A stretch of 64,000 nt of DNA from CADEDV01 sp048498035 (GTDB taxonomy: Bacteria; Bacteroidota; Bacteroidia; Chitinophagales; Chitinophagaceae): contig JBEHYT010000007.1 of NCBI GenBank assembly GCA_048498035.1, positions 62,001-126,000 on the forward strand, given 5' to 3'. Numbering within the stretch: position 1 is the stretch's first letter; each line of letters begins with the position of its first letter. The translations under genes and the position numbers were made by a program. Positions 33,196 through 42,689 of this stretch are shown in pieces. The notes beneath the pieces were generated by a model. That model had not been told where the DNA came from and made no database searches. It was given only the letters and a program-made list of their open reading frames with translations.

Positions 33196-35682
33196 TCAAG
33201 GCCAATCGTCTCCGCGGGGGCGGAGGAAGCGGCGGAAGCCGATGCGGATTGCACTTTTGTAATGAACACCATCAATATACCCGCTTACAAAATCTACCCG
33301 GAGCTGTTTGAAGATATTATCGATGCCCACAAAAGCCTCATAATAATTTCGGTCCTTGTCAAGATAAAACCCATTGGCCCCGGTTACGAGGTAAAGGTTT
33401 AACCGCCGTATTCCCGGTATTTTATTTGTCAAAAAACCATTGAAGTTGTGTTCAATATGCGCCAGCGCATAAAAATGATCCGTATTGCTAAATTGGTACA
33501 GCGGCAACAGTTGGAAGCTGTTCAAAAATTCTGTCGCAAAAGTTGATAGATTTCCGTTGAAATGCTGGTAGTCTGGCAACTCCACTTTTTTGTTGTCAAT
33601 AAATCCACCTACGCCCAGCCTGTAGCTGAAGCGGCCCAGCATATGAAAATTCAGATCGTCTTTGATCGTAAGTTTCCATTTACTAAAGTCCTCATCGCTT
33701 CCCAGGAAGTGATCAAAGCTGCGAATGTATTGCAATGAAAATACCGGGTATTTGGAGCCCAGGTTAATTCGCCGGTCAGGCAACTGCATGTATTTAACAC
33801 CCGGCTGCCAGGTAATTCCCAGCAGCCCCAAAAATACCTGGTGGCGTTTGATATTTTCACTTACCAGTTCATCCGGATAATTGGGTGTATAGCTTTTATC
33901 CGCCCGGTCGCGCCAGGTGTAATCGGTTCGGTTATCCAGCGGCATCCTGTCCTGGTACTGGAAGGCGGCGGTCCATGAAAAACCATGTCCAATGCCTTTA
34001 TTATAACTACCGCGAAAGTACCAGGCTTCGTATGTTTTCATCCGGTTATTTTCCCCCAGTAAACAGGATAGCGTGTTGCCTCTCGGACCAATCGGGCTAT
34101 TGTTATTAAACTGGAAAACCCGCTTGCCACCCGAAAGCATGATCGAAGAAAGGTTGCTTTTTCCGTACCGGTAAATAGCAGTCAGGTGTGCGTTGAAATG
34201 ATGGTTGGTAAATCCGTAGCGGAGGTTGGGAGCAATCGAAATACTGCGCGCACCAAACAGCGTCGTGTCCAGCCGTTTTGTCCAGATAGCGCCTGTATTG
34301 ATCACAAGTCCTTCCGCGGGGTTAAAACTGAATTGTTCTGTAAGCGGACGGATCGTAAAACTGGATCGTTTTGTTTCTGCAAAAAATGTTTTTTCAAATA
34401 ACATTACTCCCAGCATATTTACGCGGTTGCGTATCCGGTCGAGCGAATCCAGGTAGCGCGGATCTTTTCGTGCAATTTCCAGGCTGTCTTTTCGCCGGTA
34501 ATCGGCTATTTCTTCATCCATCAACGGCACAGGCCGTATATCTTTCCAATAACCTGCGTCTTTTTTGTTGGCGCTGTCGCGATAAGTCAGTATCGTGGAA
34601 TTAAAATCTCCCTTTTTAAAGTCGGGATGAATATCAAAATCAGAATAGATATTGATAAAGCTTCCATACGCATCAAAGCCCAGCGCTTTTACAGATGGAT
34701 AAATTACCTGGCTGCTGATAGACCACACATCTCCTTCGAGCGGACGGTACAACTGCTCTACCTGCAGGGAATCGATAAACTGCATCTGGGATTCTTTGGT
34801 CAGCAGCAATTGCAGGGAATGTATTCTCCAGTCGCCATCCACTATATTAAGATAGCCACTGAAAAGCGGTTCATATTTTCGACGCGGTGTAACTTTTATT
34901 TTGTCGATGGTCTTTCCATCTTCCTCAAATTCTCCTTCATATTTATATTCATAGAAATTGAGCGCATTGGAGGCGATGGGCGAGACAAAACCGCGGGGAT
35001 TGAGATTATTACCGATGAATATGTTGTTGTCATAAAAATTAAAAAACTGCGGTGCGCTCAGGCCATAACCATCACTTTGCCCGCTTACCTTGGAAGAAAG
35101 CACCTGGATGTTCTCCTTATTGGGCTTATCTACCGAATAGTTGGAAACTGTTTCAGAGAGGTAAAGCATCTTTTGATGGCTCGTATCTCCGTCTTCAAAA
35201 TCAAGTTTAGTACCCAGGAAGCGTTTCGGAAAACTTCTTACCCGCAGTTGACCTTTTGTATACACCTGGCAGGAAAACCGGTCTAACTGGTCCTGGTAGT
35301 ACGTGCGCTTCTTTATAACGTTCCGGATTATTTCATACGCGGGGTCCTCTCCTTTTCCACTCCTGACTACAACGGCCGACAGTGTTACTTCCTGTACGCT
35401 TAACTGGAAATTGACCACTACATCACCTTTGCCGCAGGTAACCACCTTTTCTTCCTGGCTATAATTTACACTTTGGCAAACCAGTGTATAGGTACCGGGA
35501 TCGACCTCTAAAAAATATTGTCCTTCGGCATTCGCGTTTGTGCCTTTTGACGCGCCTTTGATAAACACGGATGCATACGGCACGGGTTTACCGAGACTGT
35601 CTGTAACCAGGCCGGTGATTTTTTGGGAAAAGGCCACCACCGAAAATCCGAAGCATAAAAGGAAACAGGTAAGTTGACGCAT
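33196..35682 (-). CDS. DUF5686 family outer-membrane protein with carboxypeptidase-regulatory-like domain
   Basis: This 828-residue protein starts at the ATG at 35682; a longer frame to 35721 adds a non-signal leader. A signal peptide (1-20) is followed by a CarboxypepD_reg-like domain (about 22-105, with ITGLVTDSLGKPVPYASVFIKGA), then the DUF5686 region (about 115-400) and a C-terminal beta-barrel-like half ending in aromatic-rich strands (AIRIGFRRFL). The family is Bacteroidota-specific and of unknown function, probably an outer-membrane barrel. Followed on its 3' side by the AATGTG repeat block. Confidence 0.85.
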   Translation of the reverse strand: MRQLTCFLLCFGFSVVAFSQKITGLVTDSLGKPVPYASVFIKGASKGTNANAEGQYFLEVDPGTYTLVCQSVNYSQEEKVVTCGKGDVVVNFQLSVQEVTLSAVVVRSGKGEDPAYEIIRNVIKKRTYYQDQLDRFSCQVYTKGQLRVRSFPKRFLGTKLDFEDGDTSHQKMLYLSETVSNYSVDKPNKENIQVLSSKVSGQSDGYGLSAPQFFNFYDNNIFIGNNLNPRGFVSPIASNALNFYEYKYEGEFEEDGKTIDKIKVTPRRKYEPLFSGYLNIVDGDWRIHSLQLLLTKESQMQFIDSLQVEQLYRPLEGDVWSISSQVIYPSVKALGFDAYGSFINIYSDFDIHPDFKKGDFNSTILTYRDSANKKDAGYWKDIRPVPLMDEEIADYRRKDSLEIARKDPRYLDSLDRIRNRVNMLGVMLFEKTFFAETKRSSFTIRPLTEQFSFNPAEGLVINTGAIWTKRLDTTLFGARSISIAPNLRYGFTNHHFNAHLTAIYRYGKSNLSSIMLSGGKRVFQFNNNSPIGPRGNTLSCLLGENNRMKTYEAWYFRGSYNKGIGHGFSWTAAFQYQDRMPLDNRTDYTWRDRADKSYTPNYPDELVSENIKRHQVFLGLLGITWQPGVKYMQLPDRRINLGSKYPVFSLQYIRSFDHFLGSDEDFSKWKLTIKDDLNFHMLGRFSYRLGVGGFIDNKKVELPDYQHFNGNLSTFATEFLNSFQLLPLYQFSNTDHFYALAHIEHNFNGFLTNKIPGIRRLNLYLVTGANGFYLDKDRNYYEAFVGIDNIFKQLRVDFVSGYIDGVHYKSAIRIGFRRFLRPRGDDWP

Positions 35683-35749
35683 AGATGCTGATGCCGAGCC
35701 AATTTTACTTAAGATAAGCAAGTATTTTCAAACAAACGCTACGTCCACA

Positions 35750-36100
35750 TCAGCGACGGCTGCTTGCGCGAAGATAGCTGCCGGTTAGTGCTCCAAAACC
35801 GCCAACCAGTCCACCCAGCAACGCCGTAACCAATATCAACAGCAATGAGTTGCCGCCGAGCGGCAGCAATTGCGCGATTTTATGCGAGAGGTAATGCTGG
35901 TTTTTCTGATCTATCCACCATGCCAGTGCTGCCCATAAGAGGAATACCCCCAGGAAGCCGGCCAGGAAGGCCTTTCCGGCCCGCTGATGAACCAGCAGGG
36001 CCGACAGCAGTGCGGCCAGCGCAATGCTCCACCATGGGAAATACAGACCTGCCACGAAGCTTAGCAAAGCCGTTAGCAGGAGCGAGACGATTAATTTCAT
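35750..36100 (-). CDS. Small hypothetical membrane protein
   Basis: This 116-residue protein has four hydrophobic helices (about 5-22, 25-42, 48-62, 78-106) with a glycine-rich last helix and a basic tail (YLRASSRR). I do not recognise its family. It starts 12 nt after the penicillin-acylase gene stop on the same strand and is probably cotranscribed with it. Confidence 0.65.
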   Translation of the reverse strand: MKLIVSLLLTALLSFVAGLYFPWWSIALAALLSALLVHQRAGKAFLAGFLGVFLLWAALAWWIDQKNQHYLSHKIAQLLPLGGNSLLLILVTALLGGLVGGFGALTGSYLRASSRR

Positions 36101-36112
36101 GTCAGGCCTTAT

Positions 36113-38560
36113 TTAGCTTTTTGAAAATTTCATGATCCACTTTACCCGTTTGTCTGTCTTATCACCATCCCGCATAAACCACAACGAATAGTAATCTCCC
36201 TTTACCCATGTATCTACGAAACTATCGTAGTATTTGCTGCCCGGGTTCCCGCTTTGTCCGGCCGGGTAAACCCCAAATGCCTGGATGGGCGTTGAAAGTT
36301 GCACAATCATTCTCCAGCTGGGGCCGTGGCTTTGGGTAACCGCATTGATCACCTGCCCGGTACCGCCCACATCCAGGTTGGCGCGTGCAAGTGGTAGCAG
36401 TGTTTTGCCTTTATCCATGATATGATAAATACCCGGGCCTTTGAATTTAGCCCATTCCAGTTTTCCTGCAGCATCTGCCTTTTTCAAAACAGGTGTCGCT
36501 TTTTTCAACGCCTCCGTTACCAGGTCGTACAGGGTTTCAATTTGTGGCGTGTTGATATTATCGATAAACCGGTTAGCCGAATCTTTTTTCAGCAATTCAA
36601 CCGTCGTCTGATCGCTGGGCCATTCGGCTGCAGGCTGAACCTGCGCCAGTTCATCGCCCCAGATGGCGGCAGCGGTGCTGTCCCACCAGGTCTCAAACAC
36701 GGTTTCGCCTTTTGAATCGGGCGTAGCCTGCATATCCCAGTTCTTTACCAGTTCGAGATAGGTGCGGCTGTCTGCAGCCAGTTCATTTTCCCGAACATAT
36801 TTTAGCAGGATGGGAACTGCATCCTGGCCAATGGTGCTGAAGTAATCATTCTGTAATTTCTTCATGTCGTCCACGGTAATATTGTTCATGTTCTCCAGGT
36901 GATGTTCGATAGATATAGCCCTTGGCGTAATATAGCTGCCCGGTATAAAATAAGGATAGGTAGCATCTGCCGGGCGCTGGTTTGCGCTTTCTAAAAAACC
37001 GCGCTCAGGATTCAGTGCATGTGGGTTTTCTGCCTGTGGAATAAATCCCTGCCACATATAGCTGCTGTCAACACCGGGCATTACATAGAGCCCCTGTCGG
37101 TTCCAGCGCGCCGGAAATTTGCCCTGTTGCCAAATGGCAATATCCCCGGTACGGGAAGCGAATACAAAATTTTGCCCGGGACAGTCAAAAGTTTGAATGG
37201 CAGCTGCATATTCATCATAGCTGGCTGCACGGTTTAGTTTGTAAAAAGTAAGCGCTTCATTGCTTGGGTCGTGGGCCGTCCAGCGAACGGCAATATTCCG
37301 GCCTTTGGCCGAAGGATCATTAAAATCCTGGTCGTACAGCACCGGTCCAAAAATGGTATAGGCCACGGTGTCATACACAGTGGATCCCCCATTTACGCGG
37401 ATAGTGTCTATCCGCAGGGAAGTGGGCGTCCATTGCCCGTTGAACCAATATTCTTTCTTACTGCGGTCTTTGAATTTAACTTCGTAAAAGTCTTTTACAT
37501 CCCGTTGGGAGTTGGTAACACCCCAGGCGATATTCTCGTTAAAGCCGATAATAATATAGGGACTTCCCGGAAGTGACACACCGTATACATTACTGTTGGG
37601 AGTTTGCAGTTGCATCTCATACCAGATAGATGGCAGTGATAATTCCAGGTGCGGGTCATTGCAAAGAATGGGGGCGCCGCTTTGTGTTTTTTTGCCACTT
37701 ACCACCCAGTTGTTACTGCCGTTGGATGGATCCTGGCGGGCATCCGGCATGTTGGCAACCAGTGCATTTTTTGACAGGTAAAGTGAATCAGCTGAAGTCG
37801 GCGCTACGGGCACAATCCCTGGCGCAGCAAATGCTGTTCCTTTCGGCACTATTGGTAGCAACGAATCGGGAATCTGCGGGTAGAGTACCTGCATCGTTGA
37901 ATCGCCAAAAATCGATTTTTCATTGGTGTACGGCAGATCGCGCTGGGTGTCTCCTGCCAGCATATTAGCCATCATTTTCAGCAGTAGCGCGGTCCGCAGG
38001 TTAGACCATTCTGCCGGTTGCAGGTCCAGGAGTTTATATTCCATTGGCAGCGTACTCCGCGTTAGCGAATGAATATAGGAATTAACGCCGCGGGTATAGG
38101 CGTCGAAATTTGCTTTGCTTACCGGATCCTGCTCAATAACGCGAAGCGCATTCTCGGCGGCAAACCGCATCCCGTTACGGCGTTGCAGGCGGTCGTAGGT
38201 AATGGCCTTCTCCCCTGCTATTTCACTTGCCCTTCCTTCGGCAGCACGGGTTTGCAGATCCATTTGGAACAAGCGGAAGCGGGCATGCAGATAACCTTGT
38301 ATAAAATAAAGGTCTTCGTCGTTGGCGGCAAACACATGCGGCACCAGCCGGTCATCGAAATACACTTCGGCTTTGTCTTTCAGGCCGTCAAAATGCAGGT
38401 CGCCACCAAAATCCTGGTCGGCCGGTTCGGCATTCTGCCAAAACCCTTCCTGCGGACTAACGAATTTTCCAAGTGGGGGAATCTTTCCCCATTTTTTATT
38501 CATCGCAACAACCAGCCCGGTGGTGATTACTGCGGAAATGATGAAGGGCGCAATTCGCAT
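36113..38560 (-). CDS. Penicillin acylase family protein (Ntn hydrolase, S45)
   Basis: This 815-residue precursor of the S45 family is expected to self-cleave before Ser282 (SNGSNNWVVSGKKT), giving alpha and beta chains; the spacer that would be removed lies just upstream. Other family segments are YFIQGYLHARFRLFQMDLQTR near 85-105, LCNDPHLELSLPSIWYEM after the nucleophile, and the oxyanion-site GFNENIAWGVTN. An N-terminal hydrophobic helix (4-20) suggests export or anchoring. Members hydrolyse amides such as beta-lactam side chains or acyl-homoserine lactones; the substrate here is unknown. It forms a likely operon with the small membrane protein downstream. Confidence 0.9.
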   Translation of the reverse strand: MRIAPFIISAVITTGLVVAMNKKWGKIPPLGKFVSPQEGFWQNAEPADQDFGGDLHFDGLKDKAEVYFDDRLVPHVFAANDEDLYFIQGYLHARFRLFQMDLQTRAAEGRASEIAGEKAITYDRLQRRNGMRFAAENALRVIEQDPVSKANFDAYTRGVNSYIHSLTRSTLPMEYKLLDLQPAEWSNLRTALLLKMMANMLAGDTQRDLPYTNEKSIFGDSTMQVLYPQIPDSLLPIVPKGTAFAAPGIVPVAPTSADSLYLSKNALVANMPDARQDPSNGSNNWVVSGKKTQSGAPILCNDPHLELSLPSIWYEMQLQTPNSNVYGVSLPGSPYIIIGFNENIAWGVTNSQRDVKDFYEVKFKDRSKKEYWFNGQWTPTSLRIDTIRVNGGSTVYDTVAYTIFGPVLYDQDFNDPSAKGRNIAVRWTAHDPSNEALTFYKLNRAASYDEYAAAIQTFDCPGQNFVFASRTGDIAIWQQGKFPARWNRQGLYVMPGVDSSYMWQGFIPQAENPHALNPERGFLESANQRPADATYPYFIPGSYITPRAISIEHHLENMNNITVDDMKKLQNDYFSTIGQDAVPILLKYVRENELAADSRTYLELVKNWDMQATPDSKGETVFETWWDSTAAAIWGDELAQVQPAAEWPSDQTTVELLKKDSANRFIDNINTPQIETLYDLVTEALKKATPVLKKADAAGKLEWAKFKGPGIYHIMDKGKTLLPLARANLDVGGTGQVINAVTQSHGPSWRMIVQLSTPIQAFGVYPAGQSGNPGSKYYDSFVDTWVKGDYYSLWFMRDGDKTDKRVKWIMKFSKS

Positions 38561-38723
38561 AGCGTTAATAATGATAGCGAAAGATAAAAAAAACTCGGAA
38601 ACACCCCTACAAAACTTTCCCGGGGGTTAATAAACCGTAACCGGCAGGGAAACTAAACGTTTTGGTATGGTTTTTATTCTATTATAGCAGGATTACATTT
38701 CTTAACTCATAAATACATCAATT

Positions 38724-38981
38724 ATGAACACAAGAACAAAAGTAGCGCTCGGCATCCTGGGCGCCGTGGCAGCAGGTGTTGCTATAGGATTATTGGTTGC
38801 TCCTGAAAAAGGAAAAGATATGCGTAAACGCATTAAAAAGACGGCAGGTGGCTGGGCAGACAATCTCAATCATCTTTTTGCCCAGGGTAAACATGAGCTG
38901 GAAGAATTGAGAGAAAAAGGACGTCATGCAAAGGCTTCTGCAGAAGACAAAGTGAATAAGCTCAAAGAAAGCCTGTCTTAA
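38724..38981 (+). CDS. YtxH domain-containing small membrane protein
   Basis: This 85-residue protein has an N-terminal glycine/alanine-rich helix (about 6-26) followed by APEKGKDMRKRIK, the YtxH-type junction, and an amphipathic charged helix to the end. YtxH-like proteins are often stress-induced in other bacteria; molecular function is unknown. It is followed by a structured RNA element (38993-39099) and a gene for a holin-like membrane protein. Confidence 0.85.
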   Translation: MNTRTKVALGILGAVAAGVAIGLLVAPEKGKDMRKRIKKTAGGWADNLNHLFAQGKHELEELREKGRHAKASAEDKVNKLKESLS

Positions 38982-38992
38982 ATTAAGATACG

Positions 38993-39099
38993 AAAAGGCT
39001 GTTTCAGTATTTTCCAGTACGGACGCGGATTTTGAGATGTATTTTTACCCTTGAAAACACCGTCTTCAGCGTTGGTTCTTATTGAAACAGCTTTTTTTT
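38993..39099 (+). ncRNA. Structured transcript end or candidate small RNA with long-range closing stem
   Basis: A 14-bp closing stem (38993-39006, AAAAGGCTGTTTCA, with 39083-39096; one G-U pair) encloses 76 nt and runs into eight T. A second helix is possible (39007-39014 with 39053-39060, one mismatch). It could be an extended terminator of the ytxH-like gene, or an RNA with its own role. Confidence 0.4.
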
Positions 39100-39120
39100 A
39101 TTCACTTTATTAAGCACTAC

Positions 39121-39468
39121 ATGGAAACCGAACAACTCAAAGAAAAAGCAGAAGATTTGACGTCCCATATCGGGGAAATGGCGGATACGTTTTATAAGCT
39201 AACCACCGTCAAACTGGCCAAGCAAGCCACTTCTATTGCCTCCAATGCAATTAGTATCGTAGTGGTGTGTATGCTGGGCCTTTTCATTGTGTTTTTTGGC
39301 GGTATGGGTTTGGCGTGGTACCTGGGAGATGTAATGGAAAGCCGCGCTGCAGGCTTTGCCGTGGTTGGTGGCTTTTTTCTATTGGTGCTGATTGTTGTAC
39401 TTGCCGTTCGTCGCAAACTGATTTTCCCCTATTTAAGAAACGCTATCATCCGCAGGATTTATGACTAG
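39121..39468 (+). CDS. Holin-like (phage holin superfamily 6 type) membrane protein
   Basis: This 115-residue protein has an amphipathic N-terminal helix (1-40) and two transmembrane helices (about 41-62 and 75-95) with a basic tail. The layout fits the Phage_holin_3_6/YqjE-like family found in non-phage chromosomes beside YtxH and ElaB-like genes; no lysis role is implied. The ATG at 39121 is chosen because the 13 extra residues upstream overlap the terminator-like element. It overlaps the following gene by 8 nt. Confidence 0.75.
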   Translation: METEQLKEKAEDLTSHIGEMADTFYKLTTVKLAKQATSIASNAISIVVVCMLGLFIVFFGGMGLAWYLGDVMESRAAGFAVVGGFFLLVLIVVLAVRRKLIFPYLRNAIIRRIYD

Positions 39469-39898
39469 GAAAATTACCACTTACGAAGATTTGCTGGAAG
39501 AAGAACAACATCTTCAGCAATTGCTGAATGCCCAGAAAAAGCTAATTCAGACTGATCTGAATGAAATAAAAATGGAGCTTGCGCCTGCTATCCAGGCGGT
39601 TTCCTTTGCCGGTCGTCTCATTACCCGCGATGGAAGCAATCCGCTGGTGAATATGGGTGTAAATTCCGTTATCGATGTTGTTATTAAAAAAGGTCTGCTG
39701 GGTAAATCCGGCTGGCTGGCCCGTTTGGTCGTACCCTTTTTTCTCAAAAACTTCTCCTCGCATGTGGTTACGGATAACCTGGACAAAATTAAAGGAGGCT
39801 TCCAGGCGGTAAAAAACTGGTTTTCAAAAAACGGTAAACACCATGACGATGACCCATCCCCCGTTGAAGCAGATGATTATGAAGACGATGATGAATAG
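39461..39898 (+). CDS. Hypothetical protein with acidic tail
   Basis: No family recognised. The 145-residue protein begins with a charged helical segment (1-45), has a hydrophobic middle (about 78-103, LLGKSGWLARLVVPFFLKNFSS) and a strongly acidic C-terminus (EADDYEDDDE). It overlaps the holin-like gene by 8 nt, so the two are translationally coupled. Co-occurrence with the YtxH and holin-like genes suggests a shared membrane-stress role (inference). Confidence 0.7.
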   Translation: MTRKITTYEDLLEEEQHLQQLLNAQKKLIQTDLNEIKMELAPAIQAVSFAGRLITRDGSNPLVNMGVNSVIDVVIKKGLLGKSGWLARLVVPFFLKNFSSHVVTDNLDKIKGGFQAVKNWFSKNGKHHDDDPSPVEADDYEDDDE

Positions 39899-39950
39899 CC
39901 CCTGCGAATGCCTATATTTATACTGACGCATCAAAAAAAACTGACCCTTC

Positions 39951-41009
39951 ATGCCATCTTTCAACGACCGGATCAAGCAACTGCTGGTACTTGGCCTGCT
40001 GCTGATGCTGGTTTACCTGACCATCAAAGAACTGTATATTTTCCTTCCCGGCCTGTTGGGCGCCCTTACACTTTATATTCTCAGTCGCGGCCATTATTTC
40101 CAAATGGTATACAACCGCAAATGGAAACGTGGGCGGGCTGCCACTTTCTTTATAATATATTATTTGTTACTCCTGGGATTACCCATTTTTCTCACCATCA
40201 CGCTGATCAGTCCTAAGATCAACGCATTCCTGGATAACCCTACAGCCATGCTGGACGCTGCCAAAGCCTCGATCATGAAGATCCAGCATAATATCGGGAT
40301 CAATTTTGTTACGGAAGATTCACTGTCTTCTTCATTGAGTAAGGCAACAGCCTTTATCCCAAAGATCCTGAACAGCACCGCCACGCTGGTTTCTAACCTG
40401 GCCGTCATGCTGTTCATGTTGTATTATATGCTGTATCACGGCCGGGATATTGAAAAATTCCTGACGCGCGTTATTCCGCTTAAAACAGACAATATCAACC
40501 TGCTGGCTTCTGAAACCAAAAAAATGGTAAAAGCCAATGCATTGGGAATTCCGCTGATCTCTATCATCCAGGGCCTTACAGCCATGCTGGGCTACTGGAT
40601 TTGTCACGTCCACGAATTTGCTTTGTGGGGTTTTCTTACCGGTGTGTTTGCATTTTTTCCGGTTGTCGGAACTATGATCGTTTGGGTGCCTCTCGACCTT
40701 TACCTGTTTGCCACAGGTGATACGTTCTGGGCAACCATACTGTTGATATATAGCGTAATCGTAACGGGCAACGTAGATTACCTGGCCCGGATGACGCTGC
40801 TTCGCCGCCTGGGTAATGTACACCCGGTAATCACCATTCTCGGCGTCATTGTCGGTCTTGGACTGTTCGGGTTTATCGGGCTTATCTTCGGTCCGCTGCT
40901 GATCAGCTATATCGTTGTGCTGTTTGATATTTATATGAATGAATTTACGCACGACCGACATGAAGCACAGAACGAGTCCGCTGTAGTAGAGGACAGGCCC
41001 GAACCCTGA
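39951..41009 (+). CDS. AI-2E family transporter, second copy
   Basis: This 352-residue membrane protein has the AI-2E family layout: N-terminal helix pair (about 8-45), soluble helical middle (about 75-140), and helices to residue 330, with WGFLTGVFAFFPVVGTMIVWVPLDLYLF near 224-251 and the late GLFGFIGLIFGPLLISYIVVLF. A charged tail follows. Substrate unknown. It is diverged from the copy at 14153-15232, so the two are probably not redundant. It follows the YtxH/holin/hypothetical run by 52 nt. Confidence 0.88.
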   Translation: MPSFNDRIKQLLVLGLLLMLVYLTIKELYIFLPGLLGALTLYILSRGHYFQMVYNRKWKRGRAATFFIIYYLLLLGLPIFLTITLISPKINAFLDNPTAMLDAAKASIMKIQHNIGINFVTEDSLSSSLSKATAFIPKILNSTATLVSNLAVMLFMLYYMLYHGRDIEKFLTRVIPLKTDNINLLASETKKMVKANALGIPLISIIQGLTAMLGYWICHVHEFALWGFLTGVFAFFPVVGTMIVWVPLDLYLFATGDTFWATILLIYSVIVTGNVDYLARMTLLRRLGNVHPVITILGVIVGLGLFGFIGLIFGPLLISYIVVLFDIYMNEFTHDRHEAQNESAVVEDRPEP

Positions 41010-41050
41010 CTTCACCGGGCATTTTACCCCGTTTACCGACTTTTTACCGT

Positions 41051-41086
41051 CCTGGCGATCGCCAGGGGCTTCCGGCCGTTTTTTTT
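41051..41086 (+). terminator. Terminator after the second AI-2E gene
   Basis: CCTGGCGATCGCCAGG (41051-41066) is a perfect 16-bp palindrome; a GC-rich stretch and eight T (41079-41086) follow. Confidence 0.65.
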
Positions 41087-41137
41087 ACACGGCAAGTGGG
41101 TTTTTCTGTAATTTCATATTCACTAAACCACTTAACT

Positions 41138-41698
41138 ATGGCCATATTAATTGTTGTTGGCATTATCGTGTTACTGATCATCTGGGTGGTCAGTATTTAC
41201 AATGGTCTGGTTCGCCTGCGCAACCGCCGTCAGAATGCATTTGCAGATATCGATGTACAGCTTCGCCAGCGTCACGATCTCGTACCGCAGTTGGTTGAAA
41301 CGGTTAAAGGGTATGCTACGCACGAACGGGAATTGCTTACAAAAATTACCGAAGCCCGGTCGGCCGCCATTGCAGCAACCGGTATTGATGACAAAATAAA
41401 AGCAGAACAACAGCTCACCAGTGCTTTGCAGGGACTGCGCGTACAGGTGGAGGCTTACCCTGATCTGAAAGCCAACCAAAACTTCCTGCAATTGCAGGAG
41501 GAGTTGAGCGATATTGAAAACAAACTGGCGGCAAGCCGTCGTTTTTTCAATGCGGCCACTACCGAATACAACAATTCAGTGGAATCATTCCCCGGCAATC
41601 TTATCGCCCGCAACTTTGGCTTCCAGCGGGAAGTTATGTTTGATCTCGGCGATGATGTTCGGAAAAACATGGAAGAACCTCCTTCTATTAAATTCTAG
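41138..41698 (+). CDS. LemA family protein
   Basis: This 186-residue protein has one N-terminal transmembrane helix (about 2-23) and a helical-bundle body with the LemA signature SIYNGLVRLRNRRQNAFADIDVQLRQRHDLVPQLVETVKGY (residues about 19-59) and the later FFNAATTEYNNSVESFPGNLIA. LemA proteins frequently accompany membrane proteases; here an M48 protease starts 21 nt downstream. The exact role is unknown. The ATG at 41138 is used; the longer frame begins in the terminator T tract. Confidence 0.93.
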   Translation: MAILIVVGIIVLLIIWVVSIYNGLVRLRNRRQNAFADIDVQLRQRHDLVPQLVETVKGYATHERELLTKITEARSAAIAATGIDDKIKAEQQLTSALQGLRVQVEAYPDLKANQNFLQLQEELSDIENKLAASRRFFNAATTEYNNSVESFPGNLIARNFGFQREVMFDLGDDVRKNMEEPPSIKF

Positions 41699-41718
41699 CA
41701 AGGGAGCTACACCTGGTT

Positions 41719-42648
41719 ATGGAATACATCGGTCTTGACAAACAGATCAGGAGAAATAATTTCCATTCGGTGCTATTGCTGATCGCATTTCCCGCGTTGC
41801 TGCTGTTGATGTCCTACATCTTCGTTGTGGCAACGTCCGGTGAGTATGACGACCCGAATGTACGTTTTCTCCAAATCATGCCATTTGTGCTGGCCGGCGT
41901 GGGCATTTGGTTCCTCATTGCCTGGGCCGGTCATGCATCCTTTATTCGCATGGCAACGGGGAGTAAGCCGCTGGAGCGGATGGAGAACAAACGCGTTTAC
42001 AACCTGCTGGAGAATCTTTGTATTTCCCAGGGTATGCGTATGCCTAAGCTATATATCATCGATGATGATTCCCTCAATGCATTTGCCAGCGGCATCAACG
42101 AATCCACATTCTCCATTTCCCTTTCACGCGGAATTATCGACAAATTGGATGACGATGAACTGGAAGGCGTAATTGCACATGAACTTACCCATATCAAAAA
42201 CAGGGATGTGCGGCTGCTTATTGTATCGATCATTTTTGTTGGCATCTTCGCCTTCCTTGCTGAGATGGCATTTCGCAGCCTTGGCTTTGCAGGCGGGCGA
42301 AGTAATTCAAAAAGGGATAAAGACAATGGGGCGATTATTCTTATAGCTATTGTTGTTACCGCCATCGCTTATTTCATCTCGCTGCTGCTGCGGTTTGGGA
42401 TCAGCAGGCGCAGGGAATACCTGGCCGATGCGGGCGCAGCAGACATCACCAAAAAGCCCTGGGCGCTTGCCAATGCGCTCCGGAAAGTTTCTGCCGATCC
42501 TTATATTGAAGCAGTGGAAAGCCGCGATGTGGCCCAGCTATTTATCGGTAATCCGCAGGCCGAGAAAAAATCAGCTGGTATTAGTGGCATGTTTGCTACC
42601 CATCCTCCCATTGAGAAAAGAATTGCATTGCTGGAACAATATGCGTAA
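41719..42648 (+). CDS. M48 family zinc metallopeptidase (HtpX-like)
   Basis: This 309-residue membrane-embedded protease has the HEXXH motif at His154-Glu155-His158 (IAHELTHIKNRD), a third ligand region around RREYLADAGA, and hydrophobic helices at about 16-37, 55-75, 165-185 and 210-232. HtpX-like M48 enzymes degrade misfolded membrane proteins in E. coli. The LemA gene directly upstream and the shared orientation suggest one operon, common in Bacteroidota and elsewhere. Confidence 0.93.
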   Translation: MEYIGLDKQIRRNNFHSVLLLIAFPALLLLMSYIFVVATSGEYDDPNVRFLQIMPFVLAGVGIWFLIAWAGHASFIRMATGSKPLERMENKRVYNLLENLCISQGMRMPKLYIIDDDSLNAFASGINESTFSISLSRGIIDKLDDDELEGVIAHELTHIKNRDVRLLIVSIIFVGIFAFLAEMAFRSLGFAGGRSNSKRDKDNGAIILIAIVVTAIAYFISLLLRFGISRRREYLADAGAADITKKPWALANALRKVSADPYIEAVESRDVAQLFIGNPQAEKKSAGISGMFATHPPIEKRIALLEQYA

Positions 42649-42689
42649 GCAGCCGCGATTTTTTCGTTGAAAAAAAACTGTCGTCAGTA

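Noticed and set aside
39121..39468. Prophage remnant suggested by the holin-like protein
   Set aside because: No other phage gene is present; the family is common in chromosomal stress clusters.
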